25,950 bases of DNA from Nocardioides sp. Its GTDB lineage: Bacteria > Actinomycetota > Actinomycetes > Propionibacteriales > Nocardioidaceae. The notes under the pieces were generated by a model. The model was not told where the DNA came from, did no database searches, and saw only the letters and a program-made list of their open reading frames with translations. The stretch is from contig JAPSKJ010000007.1 in assembly GCA_031177735.1 (NCBI GenBank), forward strand, positions 1 through 25,950, in the 5' to 3' direction. Position 1 is the first letter of the stretch, and the number at the start of each line of letters is the position of its first letter. Below are positions 9,918 to 17,642 of this stretch, one piece after another. Both the position numbers and the translations under genes were made by a program.

Positions 9918-9948
9918 CCGGTCGCCCAGGTTGCCGGGGAGGTCCGGG

Positions 9949-9966
9949 GCTCGGAAGGATCCGAGC
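9949..9966 (+). promoter_or_regulatory. Hairpin presenting the Shine-Dalgarno of the second dinB-like gene
   Basis: GCTCGG (9949-9954) and CCGAGC (9961-9966) form a 6-base-pair stem ending directly at the ATG, with AAGGAT in the loop. The AAGGA ribosome site would thus be held in a hairpin loop, which could tune initiation. Confidence 0.4.
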
Positions 9967-10518
9967 ATGAGCGAGCCCTGGACCTCCCTGGACGGCGACC
10001 CGCGCACCGAGAGCCCGAGTGCGCCCACCGAGCTGACCACCTACCGCGACTACCTGCGGCACTTCCGCCTCACCCTGGAGGTCAAGTGCCAGGGGCTGAC
10101 GCCCGAGCAGCTGGCCACCCGCAGCGTGCCGCCGAGCACGCTGAGCCTGCTCGGGCTGGTGCGGCACATGGCGGCCGTCGAGCACAGCTGGTTCCGCCGG
10201 GTGGCGCAGCGCACCGGTGAGAGCAGGCTCTTCGGCAAGGACGACCGGCGGGACGCGGACTTCGACGACGCGGTCGGCACCCGGGCCTGCGTCGAGGAGG
10301 CCTTCGCCGTCTGGAAGGACAAGATCTCCGACGCCGACGCCTGGCTCGACGGCGTGCCCGACGAGCCGGAGGCGCTCGGCCGGATGCTGACCATGCCCGG
10401 CGACGAAGGCCAGCTGAGCATCCGCGACATGCTCGTGCACATGATCGAGGAGTACGCCCGGCACTGCGGCCACGCCGACCTGCTCCGCGAGTGCCTGGAC
10501 GGCACCACCGGCGCGTGA
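9967..10518 (+). CDS. DinB-family (DUF664) metal-binding protein, copy 2
   Basis: 183 residues, closely related along its whole length to the protein at 5964-6506. Shared blocks include KCQGLTPEQLATRSVPPST, LLGLVRHMAAVEH, DFDDAVGT and HMIEEYARHCGHADLLREC. Putative metal ligands are H67, H166 and H169. The first 25 residues differ, apart from a shared DPRT. The ATG at 9967 has AAGGA seven bases upstream. The two copies flank the phosphodiesterase-cstA-ybdD block in the same orientation, which suggests a duplication followed by insertion or rearrangement. Function is unknown beyond the superfamily (thiol-dependent transferases and related metalloproteins). Confidence 0.9.
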   Translation: MSEPWTSLDGDPRTESPSAPTELTTYRDYLRHFRLTLEVKCQGLTPEQLATRSVPPSTLSLLGLVRHMAAVEHSWFRRVAQRTGESRLFGKDDRRDADFDDAVGTRACVEEAFAVWKDKISDADAWLDGVPDEPEALGRMLTMPGDEGQLSIRDMLVHMIEEYARHCGHADLLRECLDGTTGA

Positions 10519-10557
10519 CCCGAGTCGCGGTGGGTGCCGCGCGGAGGGCTGGCCGTG

Positions 10558-10576
10558 GTCGGCCGCCGAGGCCGAC
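10558..10576. promoter_or_regulatory. Inverted repeat just upstream of the dapD -10
   Basis: GTCGGCC (10558-10564) and GGCCGAC (10570-10576) with GCCGA between. It ends four bases before the dapD -10 hexamer, where an operator or the end of the upstream transcript would lie. No T-run follows. Confidence 0.35.
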
Positions 10577-10580
10577 GCCC

Positions 10581-10586
10581 TAGACT
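10581..10586 (+). promoter_or_regulatory. -10 element for leaderless dapD
   Basis: TAGACT ends eight bases before the GTG start codon, so the RNA should begin at or within a base or two of the start. There is no Shine-Dalgarno in this interval, which fits leaderless translation. No good -35 is seen. Confidence 0.65.
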
Positions 10587-10594
10587 CCACCCAC

Positions 10595-11539
10595 GTGACC
10601 CGCTCTGCCTGGGGCTTCGCCCTGACGACGTACACCGCCGACTCCTCCTCCACGCCGGGAGCCGTCCTCGACGCGTGGTTCCCCTCCCCCGCGCTCGGCG
10701 CGAAGCCGGCCGACGCGCAGCCGCCGGCGGAGCTGAGCGCCCTGGCCGGCACCGACGAGGTGCGCGGGGTGGAGAAGCGGGTGACGCTGGTCGAGATCGC
10801 CGACCTCGACGCCGCCCCGACCTCCACCGAGGACGTCTGGCTGCGCCTCCACCTGCTCTCCCACCGGCTGGTCGCGCCGCACGGCCAGAACCTCGACGGC
10901 ATCTTCGGGCTGCTCGCCAACGTCGTGTGGACCAGCGCCGGCCCCTGCCCGGTCGAGGGCTTCGAGCTCACCCGTGCGCGGTTGCGCGCAGCGGGCCAGC
11001 ACGTGACGGTCTACGGCGTCGACAAGTTCCCGCGGTTGGTCGACTACGTGCTGCCCACCGGCGTGCGGATCGCCGACGGCGACCGGGTCCGGCTCGGCGC
11101 GCACCTCGCCGAGGGCACCACCGTGATGCACGAGGGCTTCGTCAACTTCAACGCCGGCACGCTCGGCGCCTCCATGGTCGAGGGCCGCATCTCGGCGGGC
11201 GTCGTCGTCGGTGACGGCTCCGACGTCGGCGGCGGCGCCTCCATCATGGGCACCCTCTCCGGGGGCGGCAAGCAGGTCATCTCCATCGGCCGGCGCTGCC
11301 TGGTCGGCGCCAACGCCGGCATCGGGATCTCGCTGGGCGACGACTGCGTGGTCGAGGCCGGCTGCTACGTCACCGCCGGCACGAAGGTGACCATGCCGGA
11401 CGGCACCACCCGCAAGGCGCTGGAGCTCTCCGGTGCCGCCAACGTGCTGTTCCGCCGCAACTCGGTCACCGGCGCCGTCGAGGCCGTGCCGTGGAAGGGC
11501 GAGGGCATCGCCCTCAACGCCGCGCTGCACGCCAACTAG
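10595..11539 (+). CDS. dapD: Tetrahydrodipicolinate N-succinyltransferase, actinobacterial type
   Basis: 314 residues. It transfers succinyl from succinyl-CoA to tetrahydrodipicolinate, the first committed step of the succinylase DAP/lysine route; a cytoplasmic trimer. An N-terminal alpha/beta part is followed from about residue 150 by left-handed beta-helix hexapeptide repeats (GVRIADGDRVRLGAHLAEG, GVVVGDGSDVGGGASIMG, VVEAGCYVTAGTKV). E196 in GASMVEGRIS matches the catalytic glutamate of the mycobacterial enzyme. Length agrees with the M. tuberculosis protein (about 317). The GTG at 10595 directly follows a -10 element, so the mRNA is probably leaderless. The next gene starts four bases after the stop. 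dapC and dapE are nearby, on the opposite strand. Confidence 0.96.
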   Translation: MTRSAWGFALTTYTADSSSTPGAVLDAWFPSPALGAKPADAQPPAELSALAGTDEVRGVEKRVTLVEIADLDAAPTSTEDVWLRLHLLSHRLVAPHGQNLDGIFGLLANVVWTSAGPCPVEGFELTRARLRAAGQHVTVYGVDKFPRLVDYVLPTGVRIADGDRVRLGAHLAEGTTVMHEGFVNFNAGTLGASMVEGRISAGVVVGDGSDVGGGASIMGTLSGGGKQVISIGRRCLVGANAGIGISLGDDCVVEAGCYVTAGTKVTMPDGTTRKALELSGAANVLFRRNSVTGAVEAVPWKGEGIALNAALHAN

Positions 11540-11543
11540 ACGA

Positions 11544-12398
11544 GTGAAGCGCTTCGCGGCCGCCGTGCTGGTGGTCGCCCTGCTCGGCGTCGCCGCCACC
11601 GTCGCGTGGCAGCGCGCCCGGGACGAGGTGCGCGAGCTGCTGCCCGACGAGTGCACGGCCCGCGTCGACGGTCTCTCCTCGACCCTCGACCCCGAGCAGG
11701 CCCGCAACGCGGCCCTCATCGTGGCGATCGCCGTGCGCCGTGGCCTGCCCGCCCGGGCCGCCACGATCGCGCTGGCCACCGTCTTCCAGGAGTCCCGGCT
11801 CTACAACCTCGACTACGGCGACCGCGACTCCCTGGGGCTCTTCCAGCAGCGCCCCTCGCAAGGCTGGGGCACGCGCGCCCAGGTGACCGACCCGGTGTAC
11901 GCGGCCAACCGGTTCTACGACGCCCTCGTGCGGGTGCCGGGCTATGAGTCGATGGAGATCACCGTGGCCGCCCAGACCGTCCAGCGCTCGGCCTACCCCA
12001 AGGCCTACGCGCAGCACGAGCCCGAGGCCCGAGCGCTCGCCTCCGCGCTGACCGGCCACTCCCCGCGCGGCTTCAGCTGCCGGCTCAACCTGCCCGAGCC
12101 CGGCCGGGCCACGACGGTACGCCGCGAGCTGACCGGCGTCTTCGGCAGCCTGCTCGGCACGCCGGTGATCCGGGGGCGCACCGTCGCCGCGTCGGTCGCC
12201 GACCGCCGCACCGGCTGGGCCGCCGCTCACTACCTGGTCGCCCAGGCCCCCCGCCTCGGCATCCGGCGGGTGGCCTTCGCCGGCCACGAGTGGACCGCGG
12301 GCGCCGCATCGGCCGATGGGTGGACCACCGATGCCGCTCCCCTGGACGGCCACGTGGTGGTCGACCTGGTCGGCTCCGAGGTCTCGTTGGGCCAGTGA
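11544..12398 (+). CDS. Secreted or membrane-anchored lysozyme-like protein, paralogue A
   Basis: 284 residues, GTG start four bases after dapD, so probably co-transcribed. Residues 3-22 form one N-terminal membrane segment or signal anchor. Residues 50-160 look like a transglycosylase/lysozyme-like domain: RAATIALATVFQESRL with candidate catalytic E83, then DSLGLFQQRPSQGWGT at 95-110, the signature of a large actinobacterial family sometimes mis-annotated as heavy-metal transporters. The C-terminal third aligns with paralogue B (GWAAAHYLVAQAPRLGIR against GWAVAHYLVTQAERLAIR). It lacks that protein's HYEGRAVD motif and has H270-VVVDL in place of HVHVDV. Likely acts at the cell wall; wall-cleaving activity is inferred. 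Confidence 0.8.
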   Translation: MKRFAAAVLVVALLGVAATVAWQRARDEVRELLPDECTARVDGLSSTLDPEQARNAALIVAIAVRRGLPARAATIALATVFQESRLYNLDYGDRDSLGLFQQRPSQGWGTRAQVTDPVYAANRFYDALVRVPGYESMEITVAAQTVQRSAYPKAYAQHEPEARALASALTGHSPRGFSCRLNLPEPGRATTVRRELTGVFGSLLGTPVIRGRTVAASVADRRTGWAAAHYLVAQAPRLGIRRVAFAGHEWTAGAASADGWTTDAAPLDGHVVVDLVGSEVSLGQ

Positions 12399-12427
12399 GC
12401 GTTGGAGCCGGTCGCCATGATGTGCGC

Positions 12428-13309
12428 GTGCGTTCCCGTGCCCCGCTGATCGCGCTCGCCGCGGCCCTCCTCCTCGTCGTCGGACTCGTCACGGTGGTGG
12501 CGGTCCGGGTGCTCACCTCCTCCGAGCGCTGCGAGGCGACCGCGTCCGGGACCACGGTGGAGCTCTCGCTGGCACAGGCCGAGCGGGCCGGCGTGGTCGC
12601 TGGCCTCGCCGTCGGTCGGGGGCTGCCGGCGCGGGCGGCCACGGTCGCCCTCGCGGTCGGCCTCGCCGAGTCGGACCTGGACCGGCTGCCCGGCGGGAAC
12701 GGTCGCGACGGCGTGCTCGCGCTGCTGGCCGAGGTGGCTGCGGTGCCGGGCTACCGCGACGCCGACGTCGAGGACGTCGCGGCGCAGGTCGCCGGCGGCG
12801 GGGGCGGCGACTACGCCGACCACGTGCCCGACGCCCGCGTGCTGGCCTCCGCGCTGACCGGCCACTCCGAGGCGGCCCTGGCCTGCGCGCTGAGCGAGGA
12901 GCCGGAGGAGGCCCCCGACGAGCTGGAGCCCTCCGGTCTGGTGGCGCGGGCCGAGCGGGTGCGTGCCGACCTGCTCGAGGTCTTCGGACGGCTCCCCCTC
13001 GGCGGGTTCGAGCCGGGCGGTGTGTCCACCGGCCACATGGAGGGATCCGCCCACTACGAGGGGCGGGCGGTCGACGCGTTCTTCCGCCCGGTCAACGCCG
13101 CCAACCAGGTGCACGGGTGGGCGGTCGCGCACTACCTCGTCACGCAGGCCGAGCGGCTCGCCATCCGCACCGTCATCTTCGACGACCGGATCTGGACCAG
13201 CGGCTGGCGCTCGCAGGAGGGCTGGCGGGACTACGACCCGCCGGCGCGGTCGGGCTCGATGGAGATCCTGGAGCACCGCGACCACGTGCACGTCGACGTG
13301 GCGGACTGA
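12428..13309 (+). CDS. Secreted or membrane-anchored M15-like peptidase-fold protein, paralogue B
   Basis: 293 residues. The GTG at 12428 is used (VRSRAPLIAL); an in-frame GTG at 12422 is possible. Residues 6-29 form a membrane segment. The N-terminal domain aligns with the lysozyme-like domain of the gene before it (GLPARAATVALAVGLAESDL, with E81), but the DSLGLFQQRPSQGW region is lost and replaced by a short Gly/Asp segment. The C-terminal domain keeps an M15/DD-carboxypeptidase-like metal motif: H209-YEGRAV-D216, then DHVHVDV with H286 and H288. A Glu/Pro-rich linker (about 157-172) joins the domains. Tandem with paralogue A and separated from it by 29 bases. Peptidoglycan is the likely substrate, by inference. 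Confidence 0.8.
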   Translation: MRSRAPLIALAAALLLVVGLVTVVAVRVLTSSERCEATASGTTVELSLAQAERAGVVAGLAVGRGLPARAATVALAVGLAESDLDRLPGGNGRDGVLALLAEVAAVPGYRDADVEDVAAQVAGGGGGDYADHVPDARVLASALTGHSEAALACALSEEPEEAPDELEPSGLVARAERVRADLLEVFGRLPLGGFEPGGVSTGHMEGSAHYEGRAVDAFFRPVNAANQVHGWAVAHYLVTQAERLAIRTVIFDDRIWTSGWRSQEGWRDYDPPARSGSMEILEHRDHVHVDVAD

Positions 13310-13312
13310 GGA

Positions 13313-13334
13313 GCGGCGTCGGGCGCGACGCCGC
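13313..13334. terminator. Bidirectional hairpin between convergent genes
   Basis: A perfect 9-base-pair GC-rich stem, GCGGCGTCG (13313-13321) and CGACGCCGC (13326-13334), with a four-base loop. It lies in the 30-base gap between the M15-like gene and the dapC stop, where both transcripts should end. No T-run is present. Confidence 0.6.
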
Positions 13335-13339
13335 GGGTC

Positions 13340-14446
13340 TCAGGCGGTGAGGCGCTCGACCGCGGCGTCGATGCGCTCGTCGGTGGCCGTGAAGGCGATC
13401 CGGACGTGGGAGCGGCCGGCGGCGCCGTAGTAGACGCCGGGAGCGGCGAGGATGCCCCGCTCGGCGAGCCACGAGACGGTGTCCCAGCAGTCCTCGCCGC
13501 GGGTCGCCCACAGGTAGAGCGAGGCCTCGCTGTGGTCGATCGCGAAGCCGGCGTGGACGAGCGCGTCGCGCAGCTTGGTGCGGCGGGCGGCGTACCGCGC
13601 GTGCTGCTCCTTGGCGTGCTGGTCGTCGTCGAGCGCGGCGATCATGGCCAGCTGCTGCGGGCCGGGCATCTGCAGGCCGAGGTTCTTGCGCACGGCGAGC
13701 AGCTCACCGATCAGGGCGCGGTCACCGGCCACGAAGGCGCACCGGTAGCCCGCCAGGTTGGAGCGCTTGGAGGTGGAGTGGACGACCAGGATGCCGTCGG
13801 CGGAGCCTCCGCTGACGGAGGGGTGCAGGGCGGAGACGGGCGCCTCGCCCTCCCAGGCGCACTCGATGTAGCACTCGTCGGAGACCAGGATCGTGCCGCG
13901 CTCACGGCACCACTCGACCACCTTGCGCAGGTGCTCGACCGGGAGCACCCGGCCGGTCGGGTTCGACGGCGAGTTGAGCCACAGGATCGCCGGCCGCTCG
14001 GGGCCGATGGCGGTGAGCGAGTCGGTGGCCAGCGCGCGGGCACCGACCAGCGCGGCGCTGACCTCGTAGGTCGGGTAGGAGAGCTCGGGGTAGACGACCA
14101 GGTCGCCCGCGCCGATGCCCAGGTGGAGCGGCATCGAGGCGATCAGCTCCTTCGAGCCGATCACCGGGAGCACCTGGTCCAGGCCCAGCCCGGTGACGCC
14201 GTGGTTGCGCGCGAGCCAGTCCAGGCAGGCCTGCCGGGTCTCCGGCAGCCCGACCGTGACGGGGTAGCCCGGCGAGTTGGCCGCCTCACGCAGCGCCTGC
14301 TGGACGACCTCCGGCGTGGGGTCGACCGGCGTGCCGACCGAGAGGTCGACGATGCCGTCCGGGTGCTGGCGGGCGCGGGTGGCGTGCTCGACCAGGCTGT
14401 CCCACGGGAAGTCGGGCAGCCGGCGCGAGACCTGCGGCCTGGCCAC
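13340..14446 (-). CDS. dapC: N-succinyldiaminopimelate aminotransferase
   Basis: 368-residue class I PLP aminotransferase that forms N-succinyl-LL-diaminopimelate from the keto-pimelate using glutamate, between DapD and DapE. Motifs: DLSVGTPVDPTP near the N-terminus, SNPTG in LNSPSNPTGRVL, SDECYIE, and the PLP lysine K227 in STSKRSNLAGYR. The GTG at 14446 has AGGAGG seven bases upstream, a strong site. It lies 47 bases downstream of fdxA on the same strand, the arrangement also found in mycobacteria (fdxC-dapC), which supports the DapC call over a generic aminotransferase. Probably transcribed from the fdxA promoter. Confidence 0.93.
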   Translation of the reverse strand: MARPQVSRRLPDFPWDSLVEHATRARQHPDGIVDLSVGTPVDPTPEVVQQALREAANSPGYPVTVGLPETRQACLDWLARNHGVTGLGLDQVLPVIGSKELIASMPLHLGIGAGDLVVYPELSYPTYEVSAALVGARALATDSLTAIGPERPAILWLNSPSNPTGRVLPVEHLRKVVEWCRERGTILVSDECYIECAWEGEAPVSALHPSVSGGSADGILVVHSTSKRSNLAGYRCAFVAGDRALIGELLAVRKNLGLQMPGPQQLAMIAALDDDQHAKEQHARYAARRTKLRDALVHAGFAIDHSEASLYLWATRGEDCWDTVSWLAERGILAAPGVYYGAAGRSHVRIAFTATDERIDAAVERLTA

Positions 14447-14493
14447 GACGGGTCCTCCTGCGGGGTTCAGCGGGTCCGGCGAGCCGAGCGGGC

Positions 14494-14820
14494 TCAGTGG
14501 TCCTGGTTCTGCGGCTCGAGCCCGGCGACGAACTCGGCGTCCTTGTCGATCTCACCCATCTTGGCGGCACCGCCGGGCGAGCCGAGGTCGTCGAAGAACT
14601 TCACGTTGGCGTCGTAGTAGTCCTTCCACTGCTCGGGAAGGTCGTCCTCGTAGAAGATCGCCTCGACGGGGCAGACGGGCTCACAGGCACCGCAGTCAAC
14701 GCACTCGTCGGGGTGGATGTAAAGCATCCGCTTGCCCTCGTAGATGCAGTCGACCGGGCACTCGTCGACGCACGCGCGGTCCTTGACGTCGACGCACGGC
14801 TGCGAGATGACGTAGGTCAT
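14494..14820 (-). CDS. fdxA: Seven-iron ferredoxin
   Basis: 108-residue ferredoxin with one 3Fe-4S and one 4Fe-4S cluster, an electron carrier in the cytoplasm. Cysteines at 9, 17, 21, 25, 40, 43, 46 and 50 match the Azotobacter FdI pattern offset by one: 9, 17 and 50 for the 3Fe cluster, 21, 40, 43 and 46 for the 4Fe cluster, and 25 spare. The acidic C-terminal extension (EQWKDYYDANVKFFDDLG) is typical of this type. The ATG at 14820 has GGAGGAGG upstream. Its promoter overlaps that of the divergent GNAT gene. Redox partner unknown. Confidence 0.96.
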   Translation of the reverse strand: MTYVISQPCVDVKDRACVDECPVDCIYEGKRMLYIHPDECVDCGACEPVCPVEAIFYEDDLPEQWKDYYDANVKFFDDLGSPGGAAKMGEIDKDAEFVAGLEPQNQDH

Positions 14821-14860
14821 CGGACGTTCCTCCTCCAGGAAGTCGAGGGCTGTAGCGGCA

Positions 14861-14870
14861 AGCCTAGTAT
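14861..14870. promoter_or_regulatory. Overlapping divergent -10 elements for fdxA and the GNAT gene
   Basis: AGCCTAGTAT contains TAGTAT on the plus strand (14865-14870), six bases before the GNAT GTG at 14877, and TAGGCT on the minus strand (14866-14861), which would start fdxA RNA near 14853 and leave a leader of about 33 bases with a Shine-Dalgarno. The two boxes share the TA of a CTAG core, so RNA polymerase can occupy only one direction at a time. Confidence 0.6.
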
Positions 14871-14876
14871 CCCGGC

Positions 14877-15845
14877 GTGCCCGACCGCTCAGAACCCCAC
14901 CACGTGGACGCCTCCCCCACCGGCCAGCACCGGCTGGGCCCACACGTCGTCGGTCGGCGTGTCGTGGTCCGCCGCCTCCTCCGCTCGGCGGACGGCCGGG
15001 TCGAGACCGGCCCCACTGGCGGCCCGGCCTTCACCGACCTCCTCGGCGTGTGTACGTCGTGGTCCGACCGTGACTGCGTGATCCGCACCGAGTCGGGCGC
15101 CGACGTGCGGGTCGCGCTGGCCGACATCGTCTCCGGCAAGCCGGTCCCGCCCCGCCCCTCGGTGCGCCACCGGGTCTCGGTGCGGGAGGCCGAGCAGCAC
15201 ACCGCCACCCTCTTCCCGGGGCTGGCGACGGAGTCGCTCGGCGAGTGGCAGCTGCGCCACGAGCCGCAGCCGCAGGGCCGCCCGCGCAAGCGGGCCAACT
15301 CGTGCCTGGCGATCGGCGAGCCGGGGCGGCCGCTGGCGGAAGCCGCCGACGCGGTGCGCGGGTTCTACACGGCGCGCGCACGCCCCGCCCTGGCGCAGGT
15401 CGAGCTGGGGTCGCCGGTCGAGGAGGGCCTGGGCGACCTGGGCTGGACGGTCGTGCCCGGCGGTGATGCGCACTTCCTGCTCGCGCCGGTCGCCCAGGTG
15501 CGGCGCCGGCTCGCCGGTGTCGAGATGCCGCCGCGGGTGCGGCTGGTGACCGACGGGTCGCAGGTGTCGGCGTTCGCCGGGGACCTGGACGGGCCCGACT
15601 GGGCGGTCGGGCACGCAGGGGTCGACGGTGACTGGATCGGGGTGCACGGGCTGGTCGTCGAGCCGGCGTACCGCCGTCGAGGACTGGCGCGGGCCGTGAT
15701 GGCCGAGCTGCTCGACTGGGGCGCCGAGCAGGGTGCGCGCACCGCGTGGCTGCACGTGGAGACCGACAACGAGCCGGCCGCCGCCCTCTACCAGGGGCTC
15801 GGCTTCGCGGTGCACCACACCTGCCGCTACCTGGCCGCGCCCTGA
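14877..15845 (+). CDS. GNAT-family N-acetyltransferase with an N-terminal beta domain
   Basis: 322 residues. The C-terminal GNAT domain (about 225-320) shows the acetyl-CoA loop VVEPAYRRRGLARAVM and the closing LHVETDNEPAAALYQGLGF. Residues 20-90 form a separate beta-rich domain (GRRVVVRRLLR, TDLLGVCTSW, VRVALADIVSGKPVPPRP), similar to the small SH3-like domain that precedes GNAT in several actinobacterial proteins. The middle region has its own degenerate acetyltransferase-like stretch. The GTG at 14877 lies six bases after a TAGTAT -10, so the mRNA is probably leaderless. Divergent from fdxA, convergent with the VanW gene (four-base gap). Substrate not evident. Confidence 0.88.
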   Translation: MPDRSEPHHVDASPTGQHRLGPHVVGRRVVVRRLLRSADGRVETGPTGGPAFTDLLGVCTSWSDRDCVIRTESGADVRVALADIVSGKPVPPRPSVRHRVSVREAEQHTATLFPGLATESLGEWQLRHEPQPQGRPRKRANSCLAIGEPGRPLAEAADAVRGFYTARARPALAQVELGSPVEEGLGDLGWTVVPGGDAHFLLAPVAQVRRRLAGVEMPPRVRLVTDGSQVSAFAGDLDGPDWAVGHAGVDGDWIGVHGLVVEPAYRRRGLARAVMAELLDWGAEQGARTAWLHVETDNEPAAALYQGLGFAVHHTCRYLAAP

Positions 15846-15849
15846 CCGG

Positions 15850-17628
15850 CTAGCCGACCGGGCGGGGCTGCTTCTTCTTCGGCGGCGGCCCGCAGATCAC
15901 CGTGTCGGTGGGGATGTAGGTCGTCGTGATGGTCTCGGACTTCTCGACGACGTCCGAGCCGGGCTTGTGGAAGTTGCGCACCACGTCGACGGTGAACCCC
16001 TGCGCTCCCGAGGTGGCCTGGCAGCTCTCGTCGGTGTTGTAACGGGTGGTGTAGTCGGTGAAGTTGTAGCGCGGGCTCGTCGTGGTGGTGATGTCCCAGA
16101 CCTTCGTCGACCACAGCTCGACCGTCACCGCTCCCTGGCTCGACCCGGTGGAGGGGGTGAACCGGGTGGTGATGAGCACGCCGTAGGGAGTGTCGTTGCG
16201 GAAGCGCAGGTCGACCGAGCCCCACGCGACGGTCGCCTCGCGGCCGACCGGGTAGCGGTCGATGTAGAGCGAGTGCGCCTTGTGCTCGACGTCGGTCATG
16301 CCGCCGAAGAAGCCGGCGTTGTAGGTGGTCGTCGCGAGCTGGGAGACCCCGCCACCGAGGTCCTCCTTGAACACGCCGTTCTGGATCGTCCAACCGGGCA
16401 CGAAGCCGTTGGCCTCGGTGCGCTCGCCGATGGTGTCGTTGTAGGAGAACGTCTCTCCCGGCTTCACCAGCGTGCCGTCGAGCAGCTCGGCGGCACGGCC
16501 GATGTTGACGTTGCGGTACTCCGCGTAGGGGAAGTAGGTCGTGAAGCTGGAGATCTTGCGCTTGATCCTCAGCGCGCGGGCGTCCTTGGTGGTGAACTCC
16601 GGCTCGGCGACCGTCGCGGGCACCTCGAGCTGACGCTGGCCCTCGGGTCGGGCGACCAGGTCGAGGAAGATCCGCTCCACATCGGCGGGGGCGTAGGTCA
16701 CGCCGGGCTTGGCGGGGATGACCTTGGGCTTGCCGTCGACCAGCTGCACGGTCGCGTCCACGGGCGCGCTGGCGTCGGCGGCCAGCTTGGAGGAGACCAG
16801 CGCCTGCAGCTTGCCCGAGTCGAGCGTGGGCACCAGGGCACCGCCCTCCGGCGCCAAGGAGAGGACGTCGGCGTACTCCTGCGGCGAGAGCTGGACCGGC
16901 GAGGTGCCGAAGGTCAGCGTGACCGGCGAGGCCATCGCGGGGTTGGCGAAGCCGTCGACAGCCGCCTGCACGTCGGCGCTGTCGATGTCGGGCTGCACCT
17001 CGTGGAGGGTGACCTCGACGGTGCGGTCCTCGGTGTCGAGGTACGCCGCCAGCAGGGCGTCGCGCAGCTCGGCGGGGTCGACCCCCTGGCCCGTGACCGG
17101 TTCGGTCCTGGCGACGCCCTGGTCGGTGAAGCTCACCGCACCGTCGACGGGCGGCGTGCCGAGCCGGGCGTTGACCTTGTCGACGACCGCGGCGAGCTTG
17201 TCCTCGTCGACCTCGACGACGGGGTCGAGCTCGTCACCGCCGGTGTAGTGCTCCCAGAGCCGGCGCGGGTCCCAGCTGGTGCCGCCGCCGGCCTGCTCGA
17301 TGGTGGCCTCGTAGTCGAGGGTGAGCCCGGCCTCCTGCGGAGTGACCCGCACCGTCTGGCCGGTCCCGCCGTCGGCCGCCACGGTGAAGGGCGCGCCGGC
17401 GACGTCGGCGAGCCCGCGGCGCATCGCCCGGACCGCCTGGTCGGGCAGCCGGCTGCCGACGTCGACCCCCGCGACCTCGGCGCCGCGCGGGAGCTCCTCC
17501 CCGGCGGCGTAGTAGGCCGCCGCCCAGCCACCGCCCACGAGAAGTGCCAGCACCGCGATCACGCCGAGGACCAGGAGTCCTCCGGCGCGCTCACGCTTCT
17601 GCTTCGGGGCCTTGGGGGCTTTGCTCAC
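15850..17628 (-). CDS. VanW-family cell-wall-associated membrane protein
   Basis: 592 residues from the GTG at 17628. A basic N-terminus (KAPKAPKQKRER) and one membrane segment at about 17-41 are followed by an extracellular region. Residues 45-365 contain two to three repeats of the putative peptidoglycan-binding type that precede VanW domains (EVAGVDVGSRLPDQAVRAM is the first). The VanW domain spans about 370-500: NVNIGRAAELLDGTLVKPGE and GGGVSQLATTTYNAG. The tail is Lys/Pro-rich (GPPPKKKQPRPVG). VanW proteins are linked to glycopeptide-resistance clusters and wall biology, but their activity is unsettled. The GTG at 17628 is eight bases after a -10 hexamer; GTG at 17634 is the alternative. 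Confidence 0.88.
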   Translation of the reverse strand: MSKAPKAPKQKRERAGGLLVLGVIAVLALLVGGGWAAAYYAAGEELPRGAEVAGVDVGSRLPDQAVRAMRRGLADVAGAPFTVAADGGTGQTVRVTPQEAGLTLDYEATIEQAGGGTSWDPRRLWEHYTGGDELDPVVEVDEDKLAAVVDKVNARLGTPPVDGAVSFTDQGVARTEPVTGQGVDPAELRDALLAAYLDTEDRTVEVTLHEVQPDIDSADVQAAVDGFANPAMASPVTLTFGTSPVQLSPQEYADVLSLAPEGGALVPTLDSGKLQALVSSKLAADASAPVDATVQLVDGKPKVIPAKPGVTYAPADVERIFLDLVARPEGQRQLEVPATVAEPEFTTKDARALRIKRKISSFTTYFPYAEYRNVNIGRAAELLDGTLVKPGETFSYNDTIGERTEANGFVPGWTIQNGVFKEDLGGGVSQLATTTYNAGFFGGMTDVEHKAHSLYIDRYPVGREATVAWGSVDLRFRNDTPYGVLITTRFTPSTGSSQGAVTVELWSTKVWDITTTTSPRYNFTDYTTRYNTDESCQATSGAQGFTVDVVRNFHKPGSDVVEKSETITTTYIPTDTVICGPPPKKKQPRPVG

Positions 17629-17636
17629 AAGCACCG

Positions 17637-17642
17637 AGCCTA
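17637..17642 (-). promoter_or_regulatory. -10 element for the VanW gene, sharing bases with a stop codon
   Basis: TAGGCT reads from 17642 to 17637; its first three bases are the TAG stop of the upstream membrane-protein gene. It ends eight bases before the GTG at 17628, implying a leaderless mRNA. GGGAGG further upstream could instead serve GTG 17634, but the 13-base spacing is poor. Confidence 0.5.
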
